A stretch of 5,058 bases of DNA. It comes from Planctomycetota bacterium. Lineage in GTDB: Bacteria; Planctomycetota; Planctomycetia; Pirellulales; UBA1268. The stretch is from NCBI GenBank assembly GCA_003669255.1, contig QWPO01000087.1, positions 1 through 5,058 of the forward strand. Reading direction: 5' to 3'. The notes under the pieces were generated by a model. That model was not told the origin of the DNA. It saw only the letters and a list, made by a program, of their open reading frames with translations, and searched no databases. Numbering within the stretch: position 1 is the stretch's first letter; every line of letters starts with the position of its first letter. This document shows positions 1-5,058 of this stretch, piece by piece. The translations under genes were made by a program, and so were the position numbers.

Positions 1-1343
1 AGTAACTCGTCGACGAGCTTGGCCCGCGCGGCCTCCTCCACCAGAAATCGCGGCGAGAGCCCAGCCGCGTCGATCGCCGATTCCACCTTGGAGCGCAGCG
101 GCTCTCGGGCGGCGGCGTCGGTCGTGTCGACAGCCGTTGCCAGCAGCCTCACGGCAACGCGCCGCATCGCGGCTGGAAGGTCGAGCGACGCCAGTCGCGT
201 GGCAGCGGCCACGGCGTGCCGGTGGATGAGCACCATCCGCTGGCACGGCAGCGGAACGGCGAGCGGCCGCCGCCCCGCGGAGAGCAGCCAGCCGAGCAAC
301 TGCGTGCGAAAGCTCTCCCGCTCTGAATCGACGCAGATCTTCTGAAGGTCGTAGAGCAGCCGTGCCTGCGGAGCCCACGAGGATCCGTGCGATTCGTCAA
401 CGAGGTAGCGAAGAAAGGTCGCCGCGTCGTCGACCTGCGAGGCATCGAGATCGAGCGCCCAGCCGAGCCGCCGGGCGAAGGAGTCAACCTGCCGCTCGAG
501 CCGACCGGTCGCCGGCCGCGCGTTGTCGGGCCGCGCCGTTGCCGCTCGCCACTCGTCGAGCGCCGCGCGGACGAAGTTGCCCTTGAGCGCCGTGCGATCG
601 GCCTGTCGCCGGAGTGCCGCGGCGCGAGGCCTTAGCCACGCCGCCCACCGGAAAGGCTTGGTCGCCACCCCGGGTGGCTGAGCCTGGGGTGGCTCGGCCT
701 CGGGATCGAGCATGGGTGGCAGCGCACGGGCCAGCAGGTCCTCCGCTCCAACCAGTGCGGCCAGTCGCTCGGCCAACGCGTCGGGATCGTCAACCGCCGG
801 AAACCATGCCCCGACGGCCGCCGGTGTGAAGCACCGCAGTTCGAGAAACACCGCGATGAACTCCGCGAGCAGTTCGCGGTCGCTCGCCTCGCGGTCGAGG
901 AGCCCTTCCTGAACGAGCACCTCGCGGGCCTCCGTGGCCACGGCGGGCGGGAGCACCTCCGCCATCGCGTCACCGGCCCGGGCGACGGCCGCAGGAGTTT
1001 CCAGGTCGAGCAGCGCGTGGAACACGAGCCGCCAATACTCCCGCAGCGTCTCCGCCTCGCCAGCGGCGTCACCGCGGTCGGCGGCGGGGCGGGCCACCAC
1101 GGCGACCCGGTCTGCAAGATCGGCCGGCAGCGCGAAAACGTCGTCGGCCACCTCGGCGAGTCGCCGCGAGTCGAGCACGGCGATCTCGCGGTGCGGCGTC
1201 CGCGCCAGCGCCAAAGACAGATCGCGGTCGGCCCGGATGATCCGGCGGACCAGACGCGGTGATGCGAACAGCACCGCGGGAGCAGCGGCCTGGATCGCCC
1301 GCTCGACCGCGAACGCGTCGAACGGCGTGGAAGGTTCACCCAT
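1..1343 (-). CDS. Uncharacterised helical protein, 3' end beyond the window (partial)
   Basis: I do not recognise this protein. The frame is open from an ATG at 1343 down to base 1 (447 full codons plus two bases), so the C-terminus lies outside the window. The start is supported by a GGAG at 1353-1356, 9 nt upstream, inside the end of the PPK2 gene. The translation begins MGEPSTPFDAFAVERAIQAA. It is rich in Ala, Leu, Arg, Asp and Glu and reads as a chain of amphipathic helices. I see no signal peptide, convincing membrane segment, P-loop or metal-binding motif. Two helical portions (about residues 1-208 and 232-447) are separated by a Pro-rich linker at 209-231 that contains a five-residue tandem repeat. 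Tryptophans and aromatics recur (REYWRLVFHALL near 101-112, FRWAAWL near 231-237). That this frame is the real gene is well supported by the codon pattern (G/C third positions), the start context and the exact fit behind PPK2. Its function is unknown; co-transcription with PPK2 is inferred from the 6-nt gap. Confidence 0.8.
   Translation of the reverse strand, partial: MGEPSTPFDAFAVERAIQAAAPAVLFASPRLVRRIIRADRDLSLALARTPHREIAVLDSRRLAEVADDVFALPADLADRVAVVARPAADRGDAAGEAETLREYWRLVFHALLDLETPAAVARAGDAMAEVLPPAVATEAREVLVQEGLLDREASDRELLAEFIAVFLELRCFTPAAVGAWFPAVDDPDALAERLAALVGAEDLLARALPPMLDPEAEPPQAQPPGVATKPFRWAAWLRPRAAALRRQADRTALKGNFVRAALDEWRAATARPDNARPATGRLERQVDSFARRLGWALDLDASQVDDAATFLRYLVDESHGSSWAPQARLLYDLQKICVDSERESFRTQLLGWLLSAGRRPLAVPLPCQRMVLIHRHAVAAATRLASLDLPAAMRRVAVRLLATAVDTTDAAAREPLRSKVESAIDAAGLSPRFLVEEAARAKLVDEL
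672..701 (-). repeat. 15-bp tandem duplication in the linker of the unknown protein
   Basis: Two adjacent 15-nt units (672-686 and 687-701) differ at three positions. On the minus strand they encode EAEPP (residues 215-219) followed by QAQPP (220-224). This lies in the Pro-rich linker between the two helical portions of the unknown protein and looks like a small in-frame duplication in a flexible segment. Confidence 0.6.
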
Positions 1344-1349
1344 CCGGCG

Positions 1350-2246
1350 TCACTCCGCCTCGAGTAGGCGCCGGGCCTCGTCGATCTGCCGCCGTTTGGT
1401 GTCGTCGATCTTCGGCCACTCAAGGCCGAGGTTGCGGATCGTGCCGGCGAGCACCGCCGCCACGACCGCACGGCTGACCCACTTCTTGTCTGCCGGAACC
1501 ACGTACCACGGCGCGTGGTCGGTGCTGGTGGCCGAGATCGCCTCCTCATAGGCGGCCATGTAGTCGTCCCAGTGCTGCCGTTCAGCGACGTCGGACGGCG
1601 AGAACTTCCAGTGCTTGTCAGACTCGTCGATCCGCGACAGGAATCGCTTCCTTTGTTCCTTCTTCGAGACGTTGAGAAAGAACTTGACGACGGTCGTTCC
1701 ATTGCGGGTGAGGTGCCGCTCGAAGGCGTTGATATCGTCGAAGCGATCGTTCCACGTCCGCGGGCGATTCGTCACGCCGGGAATCCGCTGTGCCGCGAGC
1801 AGGGCCTCGTGCACCCGCACAACAAGCACCTCCTCGTAGTAGGAGCGGTTGAAGATGCCGATCCGGCCCCGCTCCGGCACCCGCTTCATGCACCGCCAGA
1901 GGAACGTGTGGTCGAGTTCCTCGTCAGACGGTTTCTTGAAGCTCGTCACCTCCACGCCCTGCGGGTTGACGCCGGACATCACGTTTTTGATCGCTCCGTC
2001 CTTCCCCGCCGCATCCATGGCCTGAAAGATCACCAGCACGCTCCAGGTGTCGCTGGCCCAGAGGAGTTCCTGCATCCGCGCGAGGTCGCCGACATCGGCG
2101 GCGAGGATTCCCTCGGCCATGTCCTTGCGCTCCCTCTCCGGAATGTCGCCGTCGCCGGCCCAGCCGGGATCACAGTCGGCAAGCCGGAACTTCGTGCCCG
2201 GCGGCACTCGGAAAGTCTTCTGAATCTTCGCGAAATCGATGGGCAC
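1350..2246 (-). CDS. ppk2: PPK2-family polyphosphate kinase (polyphosphate:nucleotide phosphotransferase)
   Basis: This cytoplasmic enzyme moves phosphate from polyphosphate to a nucleotide, linking polyphosphate stores to the ATP/GTP pool. The 298-residue product has the full-length single-domain PPK2 layout. The Walker A motif DAAGKDG is at residues 78-84, followed by the family signature NVMSGVNPQGVEV near 88-100 and FKKPSDEELDHTFLWR near 103-118. The Walker B region with NRSYYE is at 123-128. The lid, with DESDKHWKF, is at 207-215, followed by ERQHWDDYMAAYEEAI. The NPQGV signature and single domain resemble the group that phosphorylates AMP and ADP (class III-like), but I cannot fix the class or nucleotide preference by eye. 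The start is GTG at 2246, chosen because AGGAG lies 8 nt upstream (2255-2259) and the N-terminus (MPIDFAKIQKTFRVPPG) fits the family. It is transcribed away from the peroxiredoxin gene, and its stop is 6 nt before the next minus-strand gene. Confidence 0.95.
   Translation of the reverse strand: MPIDFAKIQKTFRVPPGTKFRLADCDPGWAGDGDIPERERKDMAEGILAADVGDLARMQELLWASDTWSVLVIFQAMDAAGKDGAIKNVMSGVNPQGVEVTSFKKPSDEELDHTFLWRCMKRVPERGRIGIFNRSYYEEVLVVRVHEALLAAQRIPGVTNRPRTWNDRFDDINAFERHLTRNGTTVVKFFLNVSKKEQRKRFLSRIDESDKHWKFSPSDVAERQHWDDYMAAYEEAISATSTDHAPWYVVPADKKWVSRAVVAAVLAGTIRNLGLEWPKIDDTKRRQIDEARRLLEAE
1353..1356 (-). promoter_or_regulatory. Ribosome binding site of the unknown gene, inside the ppk2 end
   Basis: GGAG on the minus strand lies 9 nt before the ATG at 1343 and directly precedes the TGA stop of PPK2 (1352-1350). 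Terminating ribosomes would sit on the downstream start site, which suggests translational coupling. Confidence 0.6.
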
Positions 2247-2254
2247 GGATCAGT

Positions 2255-2259
2255 CTCCT
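2255..2259 (-). promoter_or_regulatory. Ribosome binding site of ppk2
   Basis: AGGAG on the minus strand is 8 nt before the GTG at 2246. It decides the non-ATG start, since no in-frame ATG sits at a comparable position. Confidence 0.7.
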
Positions 2260-2336
2260 GGGCGGGGCATCATCATACCCCCTCCCCGCCGCGGCCCGGA
2301 CGGCAAACAATGGGAGGATCGCTTCTTCACCCGGGC

Positions 2337-2340
2337 GGAG
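2337..2340 (+). promoter_or_regulatory. Ribosome binding site of the peroxiredoxin
   Basis: GGAG lies 8 nt before the ATG at 2349. It fixes this start against the much longer in-frame opening that extends upstream through the antisense of ppk2. Confidence 0.65.
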
Positions 2341-2348
2341 ACTTTTCC

Positions 2349-2813
2349 ATGGCGGCAGTTCAGGTCGGCGAGCAGGCTCCGACGTTCACGGCGCCCCTGC
2401 AGGACGGCGGCACCTTTGACTCGGCCACGCTCCTCGGGCGGAAGTGGCTCGTGCTGTTTTTCTATCCCAAGGACAACACGCCGGTTTGCACCAAGGAGGC
2501 CTGCGCGTTCCGCGACTCCTACGAGAAGTTCGCGGCAGCTGGGGCGGAGGTGGTGGGCGTGAGCAGCGACTCCGTGGACAGCCATGCCCAGTTTGCGGCG
2601 AAGCACCGTCTCCCCTTTCCGATCGTGGCCGACACCGACCGTCGCGTCAGGAAACTCTTCGGCGTGCCGAACCCACTGGGCTTTATCCCGGGCCGCGTGA
2701 CGTACGTCATTGATCGTGAAGGCGTGGTGCGGCTGGCCTACAGTGCGCTGTTCGCTTCCGACGATCACGTCCGCAAGGCGCTGGCGGCCGTCGGGGCGAC
2801 GGGTGGGCAGTAG
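2349..2813 (+). CDS. bcp: BCP/PrxQ-type thioredoxin-dependent peroxiredoxin
   Basis: This thiol peroxidase reduces hydrogen peroxide and organic hydroperoxides, typically with thioredoxin as the reductant, in the cytoplasm. The 154-residue product is of normal length for the family and covers the whole AhpC/TSA fold: GEQAPTFTAPLQDGG at 7-21, then WLVLFFYPKDNTPVCTKEAC at 33-52. The peroxidatic Cys is C47 in the P-x-x-x-T-x-x-C motif (P40, T44). C52 is five residues later, as in atypical two-Cys BCP/PrxQ enzymes. R116 in PGRVTYVID (114-122) is the probable active-site Arg. The usual PGCT is PVCT here (V46), a mild deviation. The sequence resembles plant-type PrxQ (AFRDSYEKF, LPFPIVAD, LFGVPNPLGFIPGR). 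The ATG is chosen from the GGAG 8 nt upstream and because MAAVQVGEQAP fits the family N-terminus. The last codons and the TAG stop fall in the repeat that follows. It stands alone on the plus strand. Confidence 0.95.
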   Translation: MAAVQVGEQAPTFTAPLQDGGTFDSATLLGRKWLVLFFYPKDNTPVCTKEACAFRDSYEKFAAAGAEVVGVSSDSVDSHAQFAAKHRLPFPIVADTDRRVRKLFGVPNPLGFIPGRVTYVIDREGVVRLAYSALFASDDHVRKALAAVGATGGQ

Positions 2814-2864
2814 CGTAGGTTTTCAACCTGCACGTATTCGGCACAGGTTGAAAACCTGTGCTAC
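2810..2864. terminator. Hairpin copy 1 (possible bidirectional terminator)
   Basis: The left arm 2810-2830 pairs with the right arm 2844-2864 over 21 positions around a 13-nt loop (2831-2843). In RNA, 19 Watson-Crick pairs and two G-U wobbles close the whole stem with no mismatch. The TAG at 2811-2813 is the peroxiredoxin stop. There is no U-tract after the stem, so it is not a classical intrinsic terminator. The stem is certain; the termination role is inferred from its position between convergent genes. Confidence 0.5.
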
Positions 2865-2874
2865 ATGGTGGTCA

Positions 2875-2929
2875 GTAGCGTAGGTTTTCAACCTGCGCGT
2901 ATTCGGCACAGGTTGGCAACCTGTGCTAC
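2875..2929. terminator. Hairpin copy 2 (possible bidirectional terminator)
   Basis: The left arm 2875-2895 pairs with the right arm 2909-2929 around a 13-nt loop (2896-2908). The right arm has GGC where copy 1 has GAA, leaving one mismatch and an extra wobble in the middle of the stem; the small palindrome in that arm (AGGTT-GGC-AACCT) is kept. Read on the minus strand, TAG at 2928-2926 is the stop codon of the ene-reductase. There is no U-tract. Confidence 0.5.
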
Positions 2930-4020
2930 GTGGTGGTGCGGTGCGTCGGAAAGTCCGTATACCCCTTCGCGCCCGTGGGCGAATACCAGTCGGTCATGCT
3001 GGCCATCGGGGCGAGCGGCCAGCCGTTCGCGAACCGCTCCACGAGGTCGGGATTGCTGATGTAGGGACGGCCAAATGCGATCAGGTCGGCGAGCCCCTCC
3101 TGCACGGCGGCTTCAGCCGTGCCGAGCGTGTAGCCGCAGTTGCCGACGATTGGCCCGCGAAACACCCCGTGGAAATCGGAGAGCGTCATCGGTTCGCCAA
3201 GCTTGTGGAACCCAAACGCAAGCCCGTCCACGACGTGAAGGTAGCCGATGTCCATGCGGTCGAGCGCAGTCGCCGCGTGCAAAAACTGCTCGCGGTAGTT
3301 GGGAGACCCCATGTCGTTGAACACGCCGTTCGGTGAGATCCTCACGCCCACGCGGCGGCTCGGCCAGACCTTCGAGACCGCGGTCACCACATCCATGAGA
3401 AAACGGCACCGCTTCTCGATGCTGCCGCCGTAGTCGTCGGTGCGGAGGTTGGTCTTCGATTGCAGGAACTGGTCGATCAGATAGCCGTTGGCTGCGTGAA
3501 TCTCAACGCCGTCAAAGCCGGCGGACCTGGCTCGGGCGGCGGCCGCGGCGTAATCAGCCACGACGGCAGCCACCTCGTGGGTCTCGAGCGACCTGGGCGT
3601 CTCGTAGGGCTGTTTGCCGACCGGGGTGTGGATGCCGTCGCCGCTGATCCTCACCGCGGAGGCCGAGACGGGCGGCCGTCCACCGTGGAAATCACTGTGC
3701 GACGCCCGCCCCATGTGCCAGAGCTGCAGGAAGATCCGGCCGCCGCGAGCGTGCACGGTGTTGGTGATGAGCCTCCAGCCGGCCTCCATGGCGTCGGTGT
3801 AGATGCCCGGTGACTCCAGCCAGCCGTTGGCCTGCGGCGAGATCGTGGTTGCCTCGGAGACGATCAAGCCGGCCGACGATCGCTGGGCGTAGTACTCCGC
3901 CATCGTCGTGTTGGGAACGCGATCCGGCCCGGAGCGGCTGCGAGTTAACGGCGCCATCACCACGCGGTTGGGGAGATCGAGGTCGTGGAGGCGGAAAGGC
4001 TCAAGCAGGCGGTGTTTCAC
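2926..4020 (-). CDS. nemA: Old Yellow Enzyme family alkene reductase (N-ethylmaleimide reductase-like)
   Basis: This FMN-dependent, NAD(P)H-using cytoplasmic flavoprotein reduces activated C=C bonds of alpha,beta-unsaturated carbonyls; relatives also reduce nitro-compounds and nitrate esters. The 364 residues match the usual length of the family and cover one TIM barrel. Visible landmarks are LPNRVVMAPLTRSR at 16-29 with T26 near the flavin, Q99 in FLQLWHMGR (97-105), and the substrate-binding H175 and N178 with Y180 in HAANGYLIDQFL (175-186). Next come NLRTDDYGGSIEKRCRF (191-207), R227 in GVRISP, NCGYT (294-298), and the FMN-phosphate site AFGRP (315-319). The end GYTDFP (353-358) is also typical. 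The start is GTG at 4020, supported by TGAGG 8 nt upstream that overlaps the stop of the antiporter gene. The last residues after GYTDFPTH and the TAG stop come from the repeat flank. The true substrate cannot be told from sequence, so the symbol is by similarity only. Confidence 0.95.
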   Translation of the reverse strand: MKHRLLEPFRLHDLDLPNRVVMAPLTRSRSGPDRVPNTTMAEYYAQRSSAGLIVSEATTISPQANGWLESPGIYTDAMEAGWRLITNTVHARGGRIFLQLWHMGRASHSDFHGGRPPVSASAVRISGDGIHTPVGKQPYETPRSLETHEVAAVVADYAAAAARARSAGFDGVEIHAANGYLIDQFLQSKTNLRTDDYGGSIEKRCRFLMDVVTAVSKVWPSRRVGVRISPNGVFNDMGSPNYREQFLHAATALDRMDIGYLHVVDGLAFGFHKLGEPMTLSDFHGVFRGPIVGNCGYTLGTAEAAVQEGLADLIAFGRPYISNPDLVERFANGWPLAPMASMTDWYSPTGAKGYTDFPTHRTTT

Positions 4021-4028
4021 GGCAGCAG

Positions 4029-4033
4029 CCTCA
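4029..4033 (-). promoter_or_regulatory. Ribosome binding site of the ene-reductase, overlapping the upstream stop
   Basis: TGAGG on the minus strand is 8 nt before the GTG at 4020. Its TGA is the stop codon of the antiporter gene. This decides the GTG start and indicates coupled translation of the two genes. Confidence 0.65.
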
Positions 4034-5058
4034 TTCGGGGAGATGGTAAAAGCCGATCGCGAGGATCAGGTAGACGCCAAGCAGGAGAACACCCTCGAAC
4101 CAGTTGGCCTTGCCATCGGCGATGAGTTCGCGGGTGATGATCGTGGCCAGCACGATCGCCACCACCTCGAAGGCGGTGAACGCGAGATCCATGGGCTGAC
4201 CCATCACATAGCCCGCGAACACGAGCAGCGGCGCCACGAGGAGCACGAGTTGGATCGTCGAGCCGACCGTGGCGGCCATCACCAGCGACGGCTTGCCGCG
4301 GCGGGCGAAGTGGAACCCGGAGAGCACCTCGCCCAGGCTGCCGACCCCGCCGAGCAGCACGAGCCCGCTGAACGTCTTCGAGAGGCCGAGTTGCGCGGCG
4401 GTCGGCTCAAGGGCATGCGACAGCAGTTCGGTGACGAAGCCCAAAAAACCCGCAGCGACGACGAGCACCAGCAGGCTCCGCCAGATCGGCTCGGTGGGAT
4501 GGTCGTCCTCCAGCCCCTCGGCCTCGGGAAGGCTCGTTCCCCCGCTGCCGCCGAACAGCGTGACCGCGACGTTTGCCGCGTACATCCCGATGAGCACAAA
4601 CGACATCTCGAACGAGAGATCGCGGGTGCCATCGGGCGTGCCGATGTTGAACATCGCCGGCACGATGAAGCAGAACGCGCAGATGATCAGCATCGAGCCG
4701 TTCACCGCCAGCCGCTTGGGATCAAACCGCTGCTCACCGTAGCGGATGCCGCCGGCGATCAGGGCCACCCCGAGGCTGAGGAGCAGGTTGGCCAGGATCG
4801 CCCCCGTGAGCGACGCCTTCACGACTGGTGCCAGGCCGTTGGCGAGCGCGACGCCGCCGATGATCAACTCCGGAAGGTTGTTGAGGGTCGAGTTGAAGAG
4901 CCCGCCGAGGGTCGGTCCGAGCCGGGCCGCGAGCCGTTCCGTGGCATCGCCGATCAGGCGGACGAGCGGAACGATCGACACGAGAGCCGCAGTAAACACC
5001 GCGAGCGGCGGTGCCCCCTGCCACGCCAGGCCGATGGCAATGGGCACCGCGGCGATCA
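4031..5058 (-). CDS. CAX-type calcium (cation):proton antiporter, N-terminus cut by window edge
   Basis: This integral inner-membrane protein of the CaCA superfamily would exchange Ca2+ or a similar cation for protons. The frame is open to the right edge. A GTG at 5047 could start it, but the preceding in-frame codons (Ile-Ala-Ala) and the family's usual leader before the 'VPIAI' segment suggest that GTG is an internal Val and the true start lies beyond the window. Numbering from that codon, 338 residues are visible with about ten hydrophobic segments. Repeat 1 carries GGLFNSTLNNLPELIIG at 48-64 with E60, followed by ASLTGAILANLLLSLG (78-93). An acidic loop PEAEGLEDDHPTEP (174-187) separates the halves. 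Repeat 2 carries GVGSLGEVLSGF at 234-245 with E240, then VGSTIQLVLLVAPLL (261-275), PMDLAFTAFEVVA (285-297) and ANWFEGVLLLGVYLILAIGF (314-333). These late motifs are strongly CAX-like. Both signature motifs deviate from canonical GNxxE and GNxxEH, so ion specificity is uncertain. Confidence 0.88.
   Translation of the reverse strand, partial: IAAVPIAIGLAWQGAPPLAVFTAALVSIVPLVRLIGDATERLAARLGPTLGGLFNSTLNNLPELIIGGVALANGLAPVVKASLTGAILANLLLSLGVALIAGGIRYGEQRFDPKRLAVNGSMLIICAFCFIVPAMFNIGTPDGTRDLSFEMSFVLIGMYAANVAVTLFGGSGGTSLPEAEGLEDDHPTEPIWRSLLVLVVAAGFLGFVTELLSHALEPTAAQLGLSKTFSGLVLLGGVGSLGEVLSGFHFARRGKPSLVMAATVGSTIQLVLLVAPLLVFAGYVMGQPMDLAFTAFEVVAIVLATIITRELIADGKANWFEGVLLLGVYLILAIGFYHLPE

Larger units (their letters stand above)
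2247..2348. promoter_or_regulatory. Divergent intergenic region between ppk2 and peroxiredoxin
   Basis: These 102 nt separate two divergent start codons, so both promoters should lie here or inside the opposite gene. On the minus strand TATGAT (2277-2272) resembles a -10 box about 25 nt before the PPK2 GTG, but the 17-18 nt upstream are G-rich and I see no matching -35. No clear sigma-70-type promoter was seen for the peroxiredoxin. No palindromic operator, riboswitch or small ORF is convincing. Promoter placement is therefore inferred from gene orientation only. Confidence 0.4.
2802..2938. repeat. Tandem pair of 65-bp inverted-repeat units between convergent genes
   Basis: Two copies of a 65-bp unit lie head to tail: stems begin at 2810 and 2875. 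They are joined and bordered by GGTGG-type flanks (GGTGGGCAG at 2802-2810, TGGTGGTCAG at 2866-2875, TGGTGGTGCG at 2931-2940). The copies are nearly identical; the clear differences are one base in the loop and two in the right arm. Each is a long stem with a 13-nt loop, and each arm is itself a small palindrome (AGGTT-TTC-AACCT). The pair fills the whole gap between peroxiredoxin and ene-reductase. The organisation resembles REP/BIME-type dispersed elements. Similar AGGTTTTCAACCTG hairpins are, in my recollection, common in planctomycete genomes. A role as bidirectional transcription terminator is plausible but inferred. Confidence 0.85.

Noticed and set aside
934..1551. 205-residue plus-strand Ala/Ser/Arg-rich frame
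   Set aside because: It is antisense to the unknown gene and the ppk2 end, low in complexity, with no ribosome site or family resemblance.
632..1702. 356-residue minus-strand frame overlapping the 3' part of ppk2 and the unknown gene
   Set aside because: The translation is dominated by Arg, Ser and Pro, typical of a shadow frame. It conflicts with PPK2 and with the better-supported frame that starts at 1343 behind a ribosome site.
2272..2277. Confident sigma-70 promoter for ppk2
   Set aside because: TATGAT resembles a -10 box, but no acceptable -35 lies 16-18 nt upstream. It is mentioned only as a weak candidate in the intergenic entry.
2250..2768. 172-residue minus-strand frame opposite the peroxiredoxin
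   Set aside because: It is antisense to a clear peroxiredoxin and has no family match of its own.
1515..2813. Single 432-residue plus-strand frame ending with the peroxiredoxin
   Set aside because: The first 278 codons are antisense to PPK2, whose family motifs are unmistakable on the other strand. The peroxiredoxin has its own GGAG and ATG at 2349, so the upstream opening is a high-GC artefact.
2802..2938. CRISPR array
   Set aside because: There are only two units, they are contiguous and nearly identical along their whole length, and no variable spacers or cas genes are present. It is a tandem inverted-repeat element.
1..5058. Defence island, mobile element or biosynthetic cluster
   Set aside because: All recognisable genes are common metabolic or stress genes. 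There is no integrase, transposase, nuclease or restriction gene, and base composition shows no obvious break.

Overview
The window is GC-rich (about two thirds G+C by eye), densely coding bacterial DNA. It holds five protein-coding genes, two of them cut by the window edges. No rRNA, tRNA, CRISPR array, transposase or phage gene was seen. The style (high GC, GTG starts, Ala/Arg-rich uncharacterised proteins, and dispersed hairpins with an AGGTTTTCAACCT core in convergent intergenic DNA) suggests a planctomycete, perhaps a Pirellulales relative. That assignment is an inference from general familiarity and was not tested.

Layout, left to right. (1) 1-1343, minus: the first 447 codons of an uncharacterised, mostly helical protein that runs off the left edge. 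(2) 1350-2246, minus: a PPK2-family polyphosphate kinase, immediately upstream of (1) with a 6-nt gap, so the two look co-transcribed and translationally coupled. (3) 2247-2348: a 102-nt divergent intergenic region. (4) 2349-2813, plus: a BCP/PrxQ-type peroxiredoxin. (5) 2802-2938: two tandem 65-bp units, each a long inverted repeat, filling the space between the convergent genes. The peroxiredoxin stop codon and the stop codon of the next gene both lie inside the repeat arms. (6) 2926-4020, minus: an Old Yellow Enzyme family ene-reductase (NemA-like). (7) 4031-5058, minus: a CAX-type Ca2+/cation:H+ antiporter whose N-terminus lies just beyond the right edge. It is 10 nt upstream of the ene-reductase, forming a second minus-strand operon.

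Functionally the window reads as housekeeping and stress physiology: polyphosphate-driven nucleotide phosphorylation, thiol-dependent peroxide removal, flavin-dependent reduction of electrophilic alkenes, and cation extrusion. No defence or otherwise novel multi-gene system is evident. The points most worth a second look are the repeat pair that supplies the stop codons of both flanking genes, the unknown protein coupled to PPK2, and the altered second signature motif of the cation exchanger.
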